A DNA stretch of 64,000 nucleotides from Populus alba (lineage: Eukaryota > Streptophyta > Magnoliopsida > Malpighiales > Salicaceae). The stretch spans positions 9,486,001-9,550,000 of the forward strand of contig NC_133296.1 in assembly GCF_005239225.2 (NCBI RefSeq). Reading direction: 5' to 3'. The notes beneath the pieces were generated by a model, which worked only from the letters and a program-made list of their open reading frames with translations, was not told the origin of the DNA and did no database searches. Position 1 is the stretch's first letter. Each line of letters starts with the position of its first letter. The position numbers were made by a program, and so were the translations under genes. Shown in pieces: positions 36,593 through 47,824 of this stretch.

Positions 36593-37012
36593 TTGCTTAC
36601 CAAAATATATATATATATAAAAAATTTATAGAAATTACCACTTCGCAATACCATCGATAAAACTTAAAACGAACCCATTAAGCAAGCTATTAATTATTTC
36701 AAAACAGCACATGTAAAGTTTTAACAATTTACAAACAAATACAATCTTACAAAATCTAAAACAATTTACAAAACATATACAATTTAAATGTTAAAATTTA
36801 AAAAGATAGAATTACTTACAAAAATTGATAAAATCCATCAGCTAATCAGAACACGGATGTTGTGACCACAAAACTTCAAGAAATATAACTTGTTGTGTTG
36901 AGATGAGGGAGATTTTTGTTTGGGGGCTGGTTGTTTGCAGATGGCGAGAGTTGGGATTAGGAAGAAGGAGAAATAGGGGAGGAGAGGGTTGGCAGGCAGG
37001 GAATTATATTAA

Positions 37013-37504
37013 CTTTTTCCGACGGTTTCACCGACAGAATAATCCGTTGGTGAGTCCGTGGCTATTTTAATGGAAAAATCAACACGTCATCATACGGATT
37101 TGCCATATCTAATCCCTCGGTGATTCTGCTGGCATTTTAAACGGTGAACTGGTCACGTCACCATACAGATCTGGCATTTCAAATCCGTCGGTGATTCTGT
37201 CAGAATGTTTAACGGTGAACTGGTTACGTCACTGTACGAGGCCGCCGTTTGGAATCCGTCGGTGATTCCCTCGGAAAAAATCACCCCACCAAAACCTCCA
37301 TGTCAGCGACCCGCCTTTTTTTTTTTTTTTCATTCTGAACTTTCCGTCCATAATTCAGTTGGTAACTACCGACGGAAAGTGTCCGTCGGTAGTTACCTAC
37401 TGAATTACGGACGAAAGAAGTTTCGTTGGTGATTTCAACCTCAAATTACCGACAAAAATATTCCGTCGGTAAATCCGTTGCTATTAAGTGAATTTCTGGT
37501 AGTG
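37013..37504. repeat. CACTA terminal and subterminal repeats
   Basis: The terminal inverted repeat (CACTACCAGAAATTCAC on the minus strand) ends at 37504. Inward lie many direct and inverted CCGTCGGTGATT / ACCGACGG units and a near-perfect hairpin with arms at about 37341-37379 and 37381-37416. Such arrays are transposase binding sites in the En/Spm family. Confidence 0.88.
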
Positions 37505-37769
37505 AGGGGGTGACATAACAATCACTATTCTCTAAATGTATGGTCAGATACAAATCCAATATCATTCTTGCAATGCCGATAGTAGATCTGCTTAGCCTTT
37601 TATCATCTGAGCTTTCAGCCACATTCTTGGTGTCTTTTATTATGCAACTAATATCTTTAAGTAGCGATATCTCACTGACATCTAGTCTAGGGCAGTCTTT
37701 TTCGATCATTTGCAAGGATTCAGACTCGAGTCCATATTCAACATTTGTTATCTTAGGAATAGCAGCCAT
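37505..37769 (-). pseudogene. Unrecognised ORF fragment cut by the CACTA end
   Basis: A minus-strand frame starts MAAIPKITNVEYGLESES and stays open for about 88 codons up to the CACTA terminus at 37505, then runs on into transposon sequence. The composition is that of an ordinary soluble protein (LDVSEISLLKDISCIIK, SRSTIGIARMILDLYLTIHL). I do not recognise the family. It could be a host exon broken by the CACTA insertion or part of a retroelement. Confidence that it was ever coding is low. Confidence 0.3.
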
Positions 37770-37977
37770 TATGTCACCTGAAAGCTTTGTAATAAGGATG
37801 CTTACACATTTAAGCTTATCTCGGTGAAAATTACACAGGGACCAACCTCAAGGATAGGTCCTAGTCATTAAATGCATCGGGGTAATTTTGCTATCTAGTC
37901 TCAAAGGTCTTTTGCATGCTTAGTGATCGTCCTCGAAAGGTTGATATGAGGTTTAGAAGTAGTGTGAAGATAGAGGC
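37770..37977. other. Unassigned sequence
   Basis: About 200 bases between the ORF fragment and LTR-E. No gene or repeat recognised. Confidence 0.4.
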
Positions 37978-38082
37978 TAACATGATCAAAAGATTAATGT
38001 CTTATCCCAAGTGCAGGAGTGTCGAAGTAATAAATAACCCGGCAAGACCGGGGTCAAACCACAGGGAGTGAACTATACATAC

Positions 38083-38113
<31 letters not shown>

Positions 38114-38911
38114 ACAAAGAATCTATGAGAATTTTATGAGATATTAATGCAAGGATTAAACAATGATAAAACAATTGTCAATGTTAGAGGATCCACTAAT
38201 GATATTAGAAATAAGTATAGTATAAACTATTTTTATTAACCAACTAGAAACCATATATAAAGGAGGTTCCAATCGAATGATTTATCTTTAATAGTTCATT
38301 ATAAATTGTTAATATGATCATATTAATTATCTTATTTAAGTAACACCAAGCTTTTAAATATTGTCAGGAATTCATGATGCTAACTTATGTTAATAACAAA
38401 TCAAGTTCCCTTCATAGCACATGTGTAGGTTATACCAAATGGTTGGCTATGAAAGTGCCAAGCATTTGTTGTACCAAGTGTTATACAAAACAAATCTAGA
38501 TTAACCATTTAACAAGTAAGGTATTAAGAATTAGTAAGATAAAAAGATAAGACATGTTAATAACAAACTTTCTTGGATATAAACATCAAAGTCCATATTG
38601 AGTTTATAGTACACCTATTCTAACACTATTAGTGAAACCTTTTCACCTTGACATAATAAACTTTGCTAAATATGCAGGATAGAATCGATTCATGGTCCCA
38701 ATAAAATAATGAAGATCACAACCACTAATGCTCCTTTACGAAAGCATATGGTGGAATGTTTGTGACAGATGCGACATAAGAATGACAAAAAGCTATGATG
38801 GATATACTGTAAAAAGGTCAAAAACTAGAACACTGGCATCTTTGCAAAAAGCAAGATCAAATCGATTAAGGAAAATATAACTTGAAATTTGGAAAACTTA
38901 AAATTACTAAA

Positions 38912-38942
<31 letters not shown>

Positions 38943-39657
38943 AAGAAATAAAGAGCATGATCTTAATATGAAAACCAAGATGCCTAAATGCATGGCAAAT
39001 GCCTTTTTTTATAGGCAAAAAATTGGAATTATTGATTTGATGACTAATTATTGAGTGGGTGACCACTTATTAACTTGTTGACAATCCTTATCTTCTTATA
39101 TGAACAAAATGTCATTGCTAACGTTAGAATTTGAACAGATTTTCTTATGAAAGTTCTAGGAAATTGTCTCATCTTTCCAACAAAAAAATAATCGGTGCAT
39201 TTGGACTTCTAGAACTCGATATATAGGCTGACCACTGAATAGTGTCTGGGCTGCAAAACAGATTCGAACTTCTTCGTTGTTGCTAAAATTTTAACTTGAA
39301 AATGGCCTTTTTGAATCTTGGACTCCGAATGAAAATTTTAGGTCTATATCTTAGCTTTCCATCCATATATAGCAGACCTAAATCCAAGTTTTGCAGCTCT
39401 AGTTATGTTCCAATAACTGAACTGATATTTTTTTTCTAAGCTTAGCCTTCTCTTTGTTTTTTCACTTTCAATAGTTAATCACATCAATCAATCCTTTGAA
39501 TTGTGAGATATACCTGTATTTAAAATGAGCATTTACCATAAATTAAAGCTATCTTATATTATTAGACTTGTTATTAAAGTTAGAGAATTTAACAATACTT
39601 TAAGTAAAAAATGATGATATAAAACCTTGATGAAAATGCATTTTTAAGTACCAATCA
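37978..39657 (-). repeat. LTR-E copy S2 (3' LTR position)
   Basis: Aligns along its length with the LTR-E at 60225-61959; the end TAACATGATC is a mutated TGACACGATC. The (CATA)n/(AT)n run at about 38076-38113 lies where other copies have AAC/AAT microsatellites. A small LINE fragment lies within it. A C-rich tract (CACCCCCAACC) next to its U3 end at 39658 is the complement of a polypurine tract, so this was a 3' LTR. Confidence 0.85.
38673..38865 (+). mobile_element. Small LINE fragment with internal deletions
   Basis: Segments of this stretch match LINE ORF2 bases 26975-27310 in order (CATGGTCCCAATA, AATAATGAAGATCACAACCA, GGTGGAATGTTTGTGACAGA, AATGACAAAAAGC), each separated by short deletions. 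It lies in LTR-E S2 where copy S1 has other sequence. Confidence 0.78.
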
Positions 39658-40738
39658 CACCCCCAACCAGCTTATTACCAGTCCCTAGTAATCAAAGCGT
39701 TAAAATAGAAAAACAATTTGCAAGTTCCACAAAGCAAGGCATTCATCATTCAACTTTCATTAATATATCCAAATAAACAAATTATCATTAAATTTATATA
39801 TGTGCTTCATACTTCTTAAATAAGATATTAATAAACCTTTCTTTTATGCTCAATATATCAACATATAGTTATGGGGCTTTACTTGGAAGAAAACGAAATT
39901 TTGATTTAATGTTTAAGGTTAACTTCCTTGGGTTGAGATTTTTTTTTAATTTATATACATATAGCTTAAAACACAATGCATTTTTAACCCATGTAACGAG
40001 CTTTAGGCTAATGACTCCCAGACCAGTTGGTCTTCGGGCATTAGGTGTTGAGACACCCCTTCAAGCTTAGTAACTCGGGTTGCAAATACTGATATGTAGA
40101 TAGTGAAATATTTGATTCCCTTAAGCTTTTCTCCTTAATCCATGTAACAAGCACTGGGCCAACAGCTCCCAATTTAATTAGCTTTAGGGTATTAGGAGGG
40201 TGTTTGGGAGTGTGGTAGCGGTTGCTTTTCAAATAGCTTTTCGTGCCGAAAAGCATGCCAATAATGTTTTTTTATTTTTAAAAAATTATTTTTGATATCA
40301 GCACATCAAAACGATCTAAAAAGTACAAACCACACTCAATTTTAGCAAAAAAAAAAATTGAATTTTTCCCAAAAGCAGGTTGCACCTCAATGCCAAACAG
40401 GCTCTAGGTGTTAAAACACCCCTTCGGGCTTACTTTCTTAGGTTAGAGAGGCTACGAAACCAAACTTATCTATGTTTTTATTTATTTATTTAATTACATT
40501 TTTTTTTTTGCAAATTATATACTATCCATTTCCCTTAGTTGTTACATTTAACAAAAAAAATAAATAATGTAATAATCCAATATGCAACCCATAATCATAT
40601 GTTAAAGTGTGTGTGTTTGTGAAAATGAATGTTTAAGAATACTTGTTAAATGAGTATATGAGCATAATCAAAGATATAGTATAGAAGACATCACCTGAAA
40701 CAGCGAACACAGCTTAATCAAGAAAAGAAAACAAATTA
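39658..40738 (-). other. Retroelement 3' flank (PPT and 3' UTR), copy S2
   Basis: Homologous to 61960-63110, including a C-rich tract, the phrase AACCCATGTAACGAGCTTTAGG and its second copy, and the bases around CACCTGAAACAGCGAA before the LOG sequence. No ORF. Confidence 0.75.
40198..40404. mobile_element. MITE-like TIR element
   Basis: About 207 bp absent from the paralogous site near 62535. The ends AGGGTGTTTGGGAGTG and the complement of CCAAACAGGCTCT form imperfect inverted repeats. It contains TTTTTGATATCAGCACATC. The flanking duplication is short (AGG or TAGG). It resembles hAT-like MITEs that I associate with poplar; the class is uncertain. Confidence 0.75.
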
Positions 40739-40956
40739 TCATAAAAAATTAACATTTAGCAAACCTATAGGTTTATGGTGAATATACAGTTGGGCCCAAG
40801 AGAAAATATGAAAGATTTCTTCCAATGTGCTTAGACCACCTGTTAAAGCAATGAAGACATCAGCATGGTTAAACATTGCATTCATTCGATCAGACATCAT
40901 AGAGATATGTAGTTCCTTTCCAATTGTTTTTCCAATGATGTCCCTATAAGAACTGA
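40739..40956 (-). pseudogene. Truncated LOG-like pseudogene
   Basis: Minus-strand homology to residues about 80-144 of the LOG gene at 63197-63850 ([20 protein letters not shown] to [11 protein letters not shown]). The active-site motif PGGLGTLEE is changed to TGGLSTLEE. The amino-terminal part is removed where an LTR-C piece starts at about 40957, and the C-terminal part is deleted downstream. With its flank it is a second copy of the LOG locus, not a gene. Confidence 0.9.
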
Positions 40957-41430
40957 AGAATGCAAGAATCACTCTCAGACATTAAAACTGAAAAATTCAG
41001 AAGTAATAATCACCAAAGCTGCCAAAATTTTGGCTTACATGAGTTTAAAAAGTTCTTGAAAAATTAACCCTAATGGACCCCTTATGTGGACTTATATGAG
41101 GTTCACTCAAAACTGGCCCAAAACCCTAAACTGAAAAGCCTATAACTTAATCCAAACAAGCCTTGGATCCTAGCTGAAAACAAAGTATTAATTAAGCCCA
41201 AACAAGCCTTGGGCTCTAGCTATCAAAATAAAAATAAAGCCCCTAATATTAAATCCTTGTTCTGCCATGAGAAGAAGAGAATGAAGTAAAATATTACATA
41301 ACTGATTCAAGGCTTATTTATAGCCTTCCATGCAGCCCCTTAATCCTAGAAACAAAAGAAAAAGATAGCCACTCATGTTGTTTCTAAGTTGTAGTAGGAT
41401 TCTTTTGTTTCCTTTGTTGTCCTCACTTCA
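40957..41430 (-). repeat. LTR-C fragment
   Basis: Starts within U5 (AAGAACTGAAGAATGCAAG) at the LOG break and runs to CCTCACTTCA, the inverted LTR-C start. The U5 end is missing. Confidence 0.82.
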
Positions 41431-41572
41431 TAGCCCAAATAAGGTTGTATTGGACCCCTCTTGCACATGGATAAGATGTAATAGGGTCTCCTCTTGATAC
41501 TCCAATGGACCTTTCAATTCTGACTTGGTGGAAACCTTCAAAACCAATGCATTCAATGCGTCTTTGAATGTC
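41431..41572 (-). pseudogene. Gypsy C polyprotein tail
   Basis: The minus strand reads KDALNALVLKVSTKSELKGP and LEYQEETLLHLIHVQEGSN, the family tail, next to LTR-C. It joins Athila-type integrase sequence at about 41573 without intervening pol. Confidence 0.78.
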
Positions 41573-43040
41573 TTTGAAACAAATCCCACCTTTTGACAAT
41601 TTTCACAGGTTTTGCAGAATGCATGTGAGTCCTTGAACATGATGAGCCAGTAAAATCCACTTTGTAAGATTTTTGCAGTCATTTTTTTTACGATAAATGA
41701 TCCCCACATGTGATACGATCCAGGCAAGGTCAAATTCGGATTTTGATGTAAAATGTGCAACTATCCAATTTTACAACAACAGTTATAATTCTCAATCCTA
41801 CTATTGGGTCGGGCTAAAATGTTATGTAGAGTCTCCTGACATGTTGTCCTACCTTGGGTTAAAATATCATGTCAATTGAAGTTATGCAAGGCATCCAAAC
41901 ACGGGTCAACAGAGGCTGTACGAGTTTTGTTATTTACTTCCTTTTGACTTGTAGACTTCCTCTTTGGCTAGGATTCTTTTTCTAAAAGGATGTGGCATTT
42001 GATTTTGGAAATCTCCTAATTCTACAAAGATATCTTAATTGGGTGCAATATAGTTTTCAAGTGCGGCAAGGATTCATAAATGTTTCAAAATCCTTTTCTT
42101 ACAAGGATTCCTTATTCATCCTAGCTACAAAAAGGAAAGAAGATTTCAGAATTAATTCCACCTTCAAATTTGATTCTCCTTGCTTATATGAGACTTCTAA
42201 AGGGAAACAACTCTGATCCTATCATATTTAGGATATTAAATTTGGATTTATTTATTTTATTCTTATTTTCTTCTTAGTTTAGGATTTATTTATATTATTT
42301 GGGTTTAATTGTAAGTGGGCATCATATAAGTCCACATAACGGGTCCATTAGGATTTATTTAAGTCTAGAGTCAGTATAAATAAAGGCATAACTAAACATG
42401 TAAGTTAGACAATTCAGATTAATAAAACTTCTTGTTTGTCGCACTTTGTGTGTGTGTGTGTGTGTTGGTGAGATAATCTCCCTTCCATGGTTCTCTAAAG
42501 AATTGAAAAATGACTTATCAAAGAACAAATGTCTTCGTGGCATCATCCTTATACTTCTCAATCGCGAATCAGTATTTGTTGGGCGGGGGTTTTCGTTTCC
42601 AATAATGCTGGTGCCTAGGTACAAGTTATTTTTGTGTCACACTCCTATCAAAACTGATTTACTTGGCTTTCCGGGAATTGGTGTCTTTATGTGTGAGTTG
42701 CGCGACCATGTGATTACAAGGTTCGCATCAACATGCCTCAGAGTGACAAAATTTAATGGCACTACTTACCTTATTGTCAGGAATGCATCTTTGGAATATT
42801 TGATCAGGACAATATTTGAATAAGTTTTGCACGTCGCTCAAAAACTTTCTTTTGTTTTGGTTATCCAAATGAGTTGGCAAAAATCCTGAAGCAAGAAAAT
42901 TGATATTTTTAGCAAACCAAGGCATTGAACCAAGAGAAAGTAAAGATTCATCAATAACTAATCATCGATTGGTGTGATGTCAGATGACGAATCAATTGTC
43001 AATTTTGACAAATGATCCGCGACAACATTTTCAGTGCCTT
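41573..43040 (-). pseudogene. Athila-type pol fragment (RNase H end, integrase zinc domain), split by LTR-B
   Basis: The minus strand right of the solo LTR reads the RNase H end (ENVVADHLSKLTID), then MPWFAKNINFLASGFLP and KRKFLSDVQNLFKYCPDQIF. Left of the LTR it continues with KMTAKILQSGFYWLIMFKDS and HAFCKTCENCQKVG, the H2C2 zinc-binding part of integrase. The gag at 43042-44551 joins it directly, so protease, RT and most of RNase H are deleted, as is the integrase core. Confidence 0.85.
41711..42730 (+). mobile_element. Solo LTR-B with TSD ACATG
   Basis: 1020 bp, TGATACGATCC to GTTCGCATCA, flanked by ACATG at 41706-41710 and 42731-42735. It splits the Athila-type integrase segment. Confidence 0.93.
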
Positions 43041-43041
43041 T

Positions 43042-44551
43042 TTAATCCTCGATTGCTTCATGTTTGGTCATGACATGAGGAAATGGAAGTGCTAGTGGGA
43101 AATCAGTCTTTTCTTTGCAATGTTCAGATTCAACCCCTTCCTTACCCTCAAAGATTGACTCATCATCTTTCTCACAAGGTTCAAGAGTGATGACTGATTT
43201 GACTTGATCCATGTGTTGGCTTTCAGAACTACTTGCATTTGCATTGTATTGCCCCTTTAGATTTTGTTGTGGTTGAGATAAAAACTTACCTTTCTCTTGA
43301 AAACTGAGAGCAAATGTGAATTTTGCAAGAGCATCTTTAAAATCTGTCATGCTTTGAGCAAGTTGAGTGTTGATTGCCTCTTGCTTTTCAAAGAATGCAT
43401 GCAATACTTCCTCAAGATTTCTTCTAGGAGGTGGAGCATAAGGAGGTGCATATCCATGAGAATTTTAAAAATTATGGTGTGCTTGAAATGGTGGCTGTGA
43501 AGTTTATGCATTATTATTATCACTCTTCCAACTTAAATTTGGGTGGTTTCTCCAACTAGGGTTGTATGTTTGCGAGTATGGGTTATGATTAGGCCTTTTG
43601 GAAACTGTTTAAAGCTTGAGCTTGTTCATGGAGGCATTCCTTGAAAGAAGGCAAAGTTGGACAATCATTGGTTGCATGTTCATTTGTTCCATAGATTTGA
43701 CACACAATGTCTTGAACAAATTTTAATTGACCACTCTTTTTCAATTCTAGTGCCTCGACTTTTCTAGCTAAAGATGCAAACTTGGCTTGGAGGTCATGAT
43801 CTTCCCCAAGGTTATACATACCTCCACTAGATGTATGAGGTTGGATTTTATGTGGTGCCTCATAAGTGCTCGTAGTGTCCCAATTTTGCGCCTTTTCAGT
43901 TAGCAAGTCTAGGTACTCCATTGCTTCATTAGGGTCTTTATCTTCAAAAGTTCCATTGCACATCAATTCAACCATTTGCCTATCTTTAGGTGTTAACCCT
44001 TCATAAAATTATGAAACTAATCTCCATGTTTCAAAATCATGATGAGGGTAATTATTAAGCAAGTCTCGATACCTATCCCAACATTGGTAAAATGTTTCAC
44101 CTAGTTTTTGAGTGAAAGTGGTGATTTGTCTTTCAAAATAGTTGGTTCTGTGAGATGGAAAAAACTTCTTTAAAATTTCTTGTTGCATTTCATTCAAAGC
44201 ACGAATGGATCCTGACCTAAGATTTTGTAGCCATGTTTTAGCTTTATCTTTTAATGAAAAAGAAAAAATCTTTAATCTAATAGTATTCATGCTATAATTT
44301 AAGTCATTATAGGTGTTACAAACTTCTTTAAATTCTCTCAAATGCAAGTATGGATTTTCTAAATGTAAGCCATGAAAAGAAGGTAAAAGTTGAATAATGT
44401 CTGGCTTAAAAATAAAATGAGATGCATCAGGAAGGAAAACTATGCATGAGGGTGCGCTTGTTCTTGTAGGATTCATGTGGTCTCTAAGTGTTTTAACACG
44501 GTTATTCTCATTATTTTTATTATGAAGTGACTGGTTATCTTCTTCGGACAT
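43042..44551 (-). pseudogene. Athila-type gag, broken
   Basis: ATG at 44551 (MSEEDNQSLHNKNNENN). It reads RTSAPSCIVFLPDASHF-like start, IIQLLPSFHGLHLENPYLHL, FKEVCNTYNDLNYSMNTIRL, KTWLQNLRSGSIRAL, ILKKFFPSHRTNYFERQITT, a CQIYGTNEHATNDC zinc-like segment, and a C-terminal acidic part (EPCEKDDESIFEGKEG). TAA at 44009-44011 stops the first part and the frame then reopens. A frameshift near 43590 and stops around 43505 follow. Better kept than the copy at 12503. Confidence 0.87.
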
Positions 44552-44727
44552 ATTTTCTAAAAATAATGAGGATACCTTATAAAGTCTACCACTGAATGTA
44601 TATGACCAAAAACTCATGCACGTGTAGAAAGAGAATAAAAGGAAGAAGAAAACAAAAACAAAGTTAGTTACAAGAAAAGTAAAAGGACAAAATAAAATAA
44701 ATACTATAATTTGTACAAGAATTTACC

Positions 44728-44745
44728 TCCCCGGCAACGGCGCCA
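44728..44745 (-). other. Primer binding site, tRNA-Asp type
   Basis: The minus strand reads TGGCGCCGTTGCCGGGGA, the intact Athila/Tat primer site, six bases from the LTR-E end. Confidence 0.93.
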
Positions 44746-44846
44746 AAAACTTGACACGACTAAAAGATTGATGTCTTCTCCCAAGTGTGAGAGTGTCGAA
44801 GTAATAAATAACCCGGCAAGACTGGAGTCGAACCATAAGGAGGTTA

Positions 44847-45857
44847 TGATGTGAACCTCGTGATCACGTGGTCACGCAACCCACACACAAAGACACCAAT
44901 TCCCGGAAAGCCAAGTAAATCAGGTTTGATAGGAGTGTGACACAAAGATAACTTGTACCTAGGCACCAGCACTATTGGAAACGTAAACCCCCACCCAACG
45001 AATATTGATTCGCGAACGAGAAGTATAAGGATGACGCCACGAAGACAGTTGTTCTTCAATAAGTCGTTTTCAGTTCTTTAGAGAACCATGGAAGGGAGAT
45101 TATCTCACTAACACACACACACAAAGTGCGGCAAACAAGAAGTTTTATTAATATGAATTGTCTTGTTACATGTCTGGTTATGCCCTTATTTATAGTGACT
45201 GCAAACTAAAATAAACCCTAATGGACCCCTTATGTGGACTTATATGATGCCCACTTACAATTAAACCCAAATAATATAAATATACCCTAAACTAAGAAGA
45301 AAATAACATTAAAATAAATAAATCCGAATTTAATATCCTAAATATGATAGGATCAGATTTGTAGCCCTTTAGAAGTCCTATATAAGCTAGGAGAATCAAA
45401 TCTGAAGGTAGAATTAGTTCTGAAATCTTCTTTCCTTTTTGTAGCTAGGATGCATAAGGAATCCTTGCGAGAAAAGGATTCTGAAACATTTATGAATCCT
45501 TGCCACACTTGGAAACTATGTTGCAGCCCATTAAAGATCTTTGTAGAATTAGGAGATTCCCAAAATAAGCTGCCGCATCCTTTTAGGAAAAGAATCTCAG
45601 CCAAATAGGAAGTCCACAAGTCAAAAGGAAGTAAATAACAAAACCCGTACAGCCTCTGTTGACCCGTGTTTGGATGCCTTGCCGAACTCCGATTGACATG
45701 ATATTTTAACCCAAGGTATGAAAACATGTCAGGAGCCTCCACGTAAAATTTCAGCCCGATCCAACGGTGGGATTGAGAATTATGACTATTTCCGTAAAAC
45801 TGGATAGTTGCGCATTTTACGTCAAAATCCGAATTTGACCTTGGCTGGATCGTATCA
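44847..45857 (-). repeat. Inverted LTR-B at left end of NA copy 3
   Basis: Full 1011-bp LTR-B, highly similar to the plus LTR at 47812-48822 but inverted. Confidence 0.92.
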
Positions 45858-46125
45858 TTTGGTGAGATAATCTCCCTTCCATGGTTCTCTAAAGAACTGA
45901 AAACGACTTATCGAAGAACAACTGTCTTCGTGGCGTCATCCTTATACTTCTCGTTCGCGAATCAATATTCGTTGGGTGGGGGTTTACGTTTCCAATAGTG
46001 CTGGTGCCTAGGTACAAGTTATCTTTGTGTCACACTCCTATCAAACCTGATTTACTTGGCTTTCCGGGAATTGGTGTCTTTGTGTGTGGGTTGCGTGACC
46101 ACGTGATCACGAGGTTCGCATCATT

Positions 46126-46137
46126 TGCTATCATTGC
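46126..46137 (+). other. Degenerate primer binding site
   Basis: TGCTATCATTGC stands where NA copy 1 has TGGTATCAGAGC; three changes. Confidence 0.75.
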
Positions 46138-47104
46138 TTGGCTCCATTAATCAGGTTATATCCTTCTGAAATTTTTGTTTCTTGTTGTTTCCGCAAAAAG
46201 AAAAAATAATTCCTTAGTGTCCAATTTCTTCTTCTCTTGATTTGATATCATATCAAATAATAATAAAAAAAAGTTATCTCGTTTCGTTCCTGAACAAAAT
46301 ATATCAGTTGCATTAAAGCAAAGGAAAAAAAAAAACAAAGAAAAAGTCATTTATTTGTTTCTGCTGCAGAAAACTAAACAAAGGAAAATTTGATCAAATG
46401 AACTCAGAATGAGCTCAAATTTGATTATGTTATTACTGGGACCCTAATCGCAACACATATTGATTTTGGGGTCAATTGGATATCGTTGGCTTTGGGTTTC
46501 AAATTCGGGTCTCATTAGGTCTGATTCATAACATTTTTGCGTCAGTCTATCAAACCTTATCGTAAATTGCTCAAACTTTATATTATGTCTATTTGGGTTG
46601 GTAGAGCGCTATATCTGAAATTTTAGCTCAATTGGACATCATTTACTTTAGGTTCCAGATCCGGACTTAACTCGTCGTAAACGAGTCTGTTTTGCGTCAA
46701 CTTTTGAAATTCACTTTCTTTCTGTTGTTTTCATTTCTTGCCATTTATTTTCATCATATCCAACATATCTGGGTGTTGTTTCATCATTTTTCATATTTTG
46801 TTTCTGTTTTTTTTATTCGAGTCTTCAGTTTCGTTCATATTTCGGATAGACTCGCGAGACTATCATCGCAGTTTCGTTTTGCTTGTTTTCTGGTTTTTAT
46901 TGCTTCTTGAGTCATATATATAGATATATTTGGATTGCGCTGCCAAGTTGGTTTTATTTGGTGTTGGTTTCAGTTTCGCAAGAACCGTAAGAAGGTGAGA
47001 CGAGAGGTGTGAGCGTGTGAGGACATTCGGAGTGTTTGAGTGAAACACGAGCGACGTGAGGATATATTTTTTTTTTCACTAACCAATTTTTGCAGGTAAA
47101 TATC

Positions 47105-47824
47105 ATGTTAGAACAAAACAACACACCGCGCCCTCCCGATGTAGAGCTTAAATTCCAAATGCAAGCCATGACGAAGATGATGGAAAGAATGAATTTCACG
47201 ATGGGGAACGTGTGTGACAGACTTGAGAAGGTGGCAATGCATGGTAACATGGCTGGAACATGTACCCAAGATGTGAGGAAGGGTGGTGCTGAATTGAAAT
47301 CAAACCATGGCAATGGGGCTGAAAGGCCAAAGTGGGATGACTATGAGGAGGACGTTGATGATAATGGTGATGGTGGTTTTAAGGATGAGACCATAGGCTA
47401 TCGGGAAGCTTTTCGGTAGCCTAGAAACCAAAGGGATTTCATGTATTTTGATGAGTTGTCATGGCAAAAGAGAAGGAGGATTCAAAAGGAGAGGTGGTAT
47501 CAAAGGGACAGAAATAAAGAGATTGGTGTTCTAAAAAAAGAATCCAAGAGTCTATCTCGTATTCTCGGGGAGATGAAGCAAGAACTTGATGTGTTAACGG
47601 CAGCAGTCAATGCGCAGCAAGCTTCAAAAAGAGAGGAGAAAAAATGTTGCAATGATGAAATAGGAAAGCCAATGGGTGCTACTTTCATCCAAAGTTGTTG
47701 GCGACGATTGTTGGCAAGAAAAGAATTCCAAAGGCTTCAAAATGAGGCTAAGGAATTGTCCATTCAACTTGTTGGTGATTCGAGGACGAATCATCTTGAA
47801 GAGAGAGGGAATGATACGATCTAG
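47105..47824 (+). pseudogene. NA gag-like / coiled-coil / IQ-like ORF (copy 3)
   Basis: ATG at 47105 (MLEQNNTPRPPDVELKF; MSEQ in copy 1). Only one break is seen: TAG at 47417-47419 where copy 1 has Gln; otherwise the frame is open to the LTR (TAG at 47822). This is the best copy for the domain plan: helical start, acidic DDYEEDVDDNGDGGF, basic WQKRRRIQKERWYQRDR, coiled coil ESKSLSRILGEMKQELDVL, IQ-like FIQSCWRRLLARKEFQRL at about 47683-47736, and end GDSRTNHLEERGNDTI. Confidence 0.8.

Larger units (their letters stand above)
28464..37504 (-). mobile_element. CACTA (En/Spm) transposon, left end missing
   Basis: The right terminus is CACTACCAGAAATTCAC on the minus strand ending at 37504, the usual CACTA end, with dense CCGTCGGT/ACCGACGG subterminal repeats behind it. 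Two transposase genes follow on the minus strand: TNP2-like (36361-31289) and TNP1-like (30115-28600). A second NA retroelement lies in the TNP2 gene. I found no CACTA terminus on the left, where it joins gypsy C pol at 28463. It cannot be excised as it stands. Confidence 0.88.

Noticed and set aside
36532..36619. CRISPR-like or satellite array
   Set aside because: Only an (AT)n microsatellite; there are no repeat-spacer units anywhere in the window.
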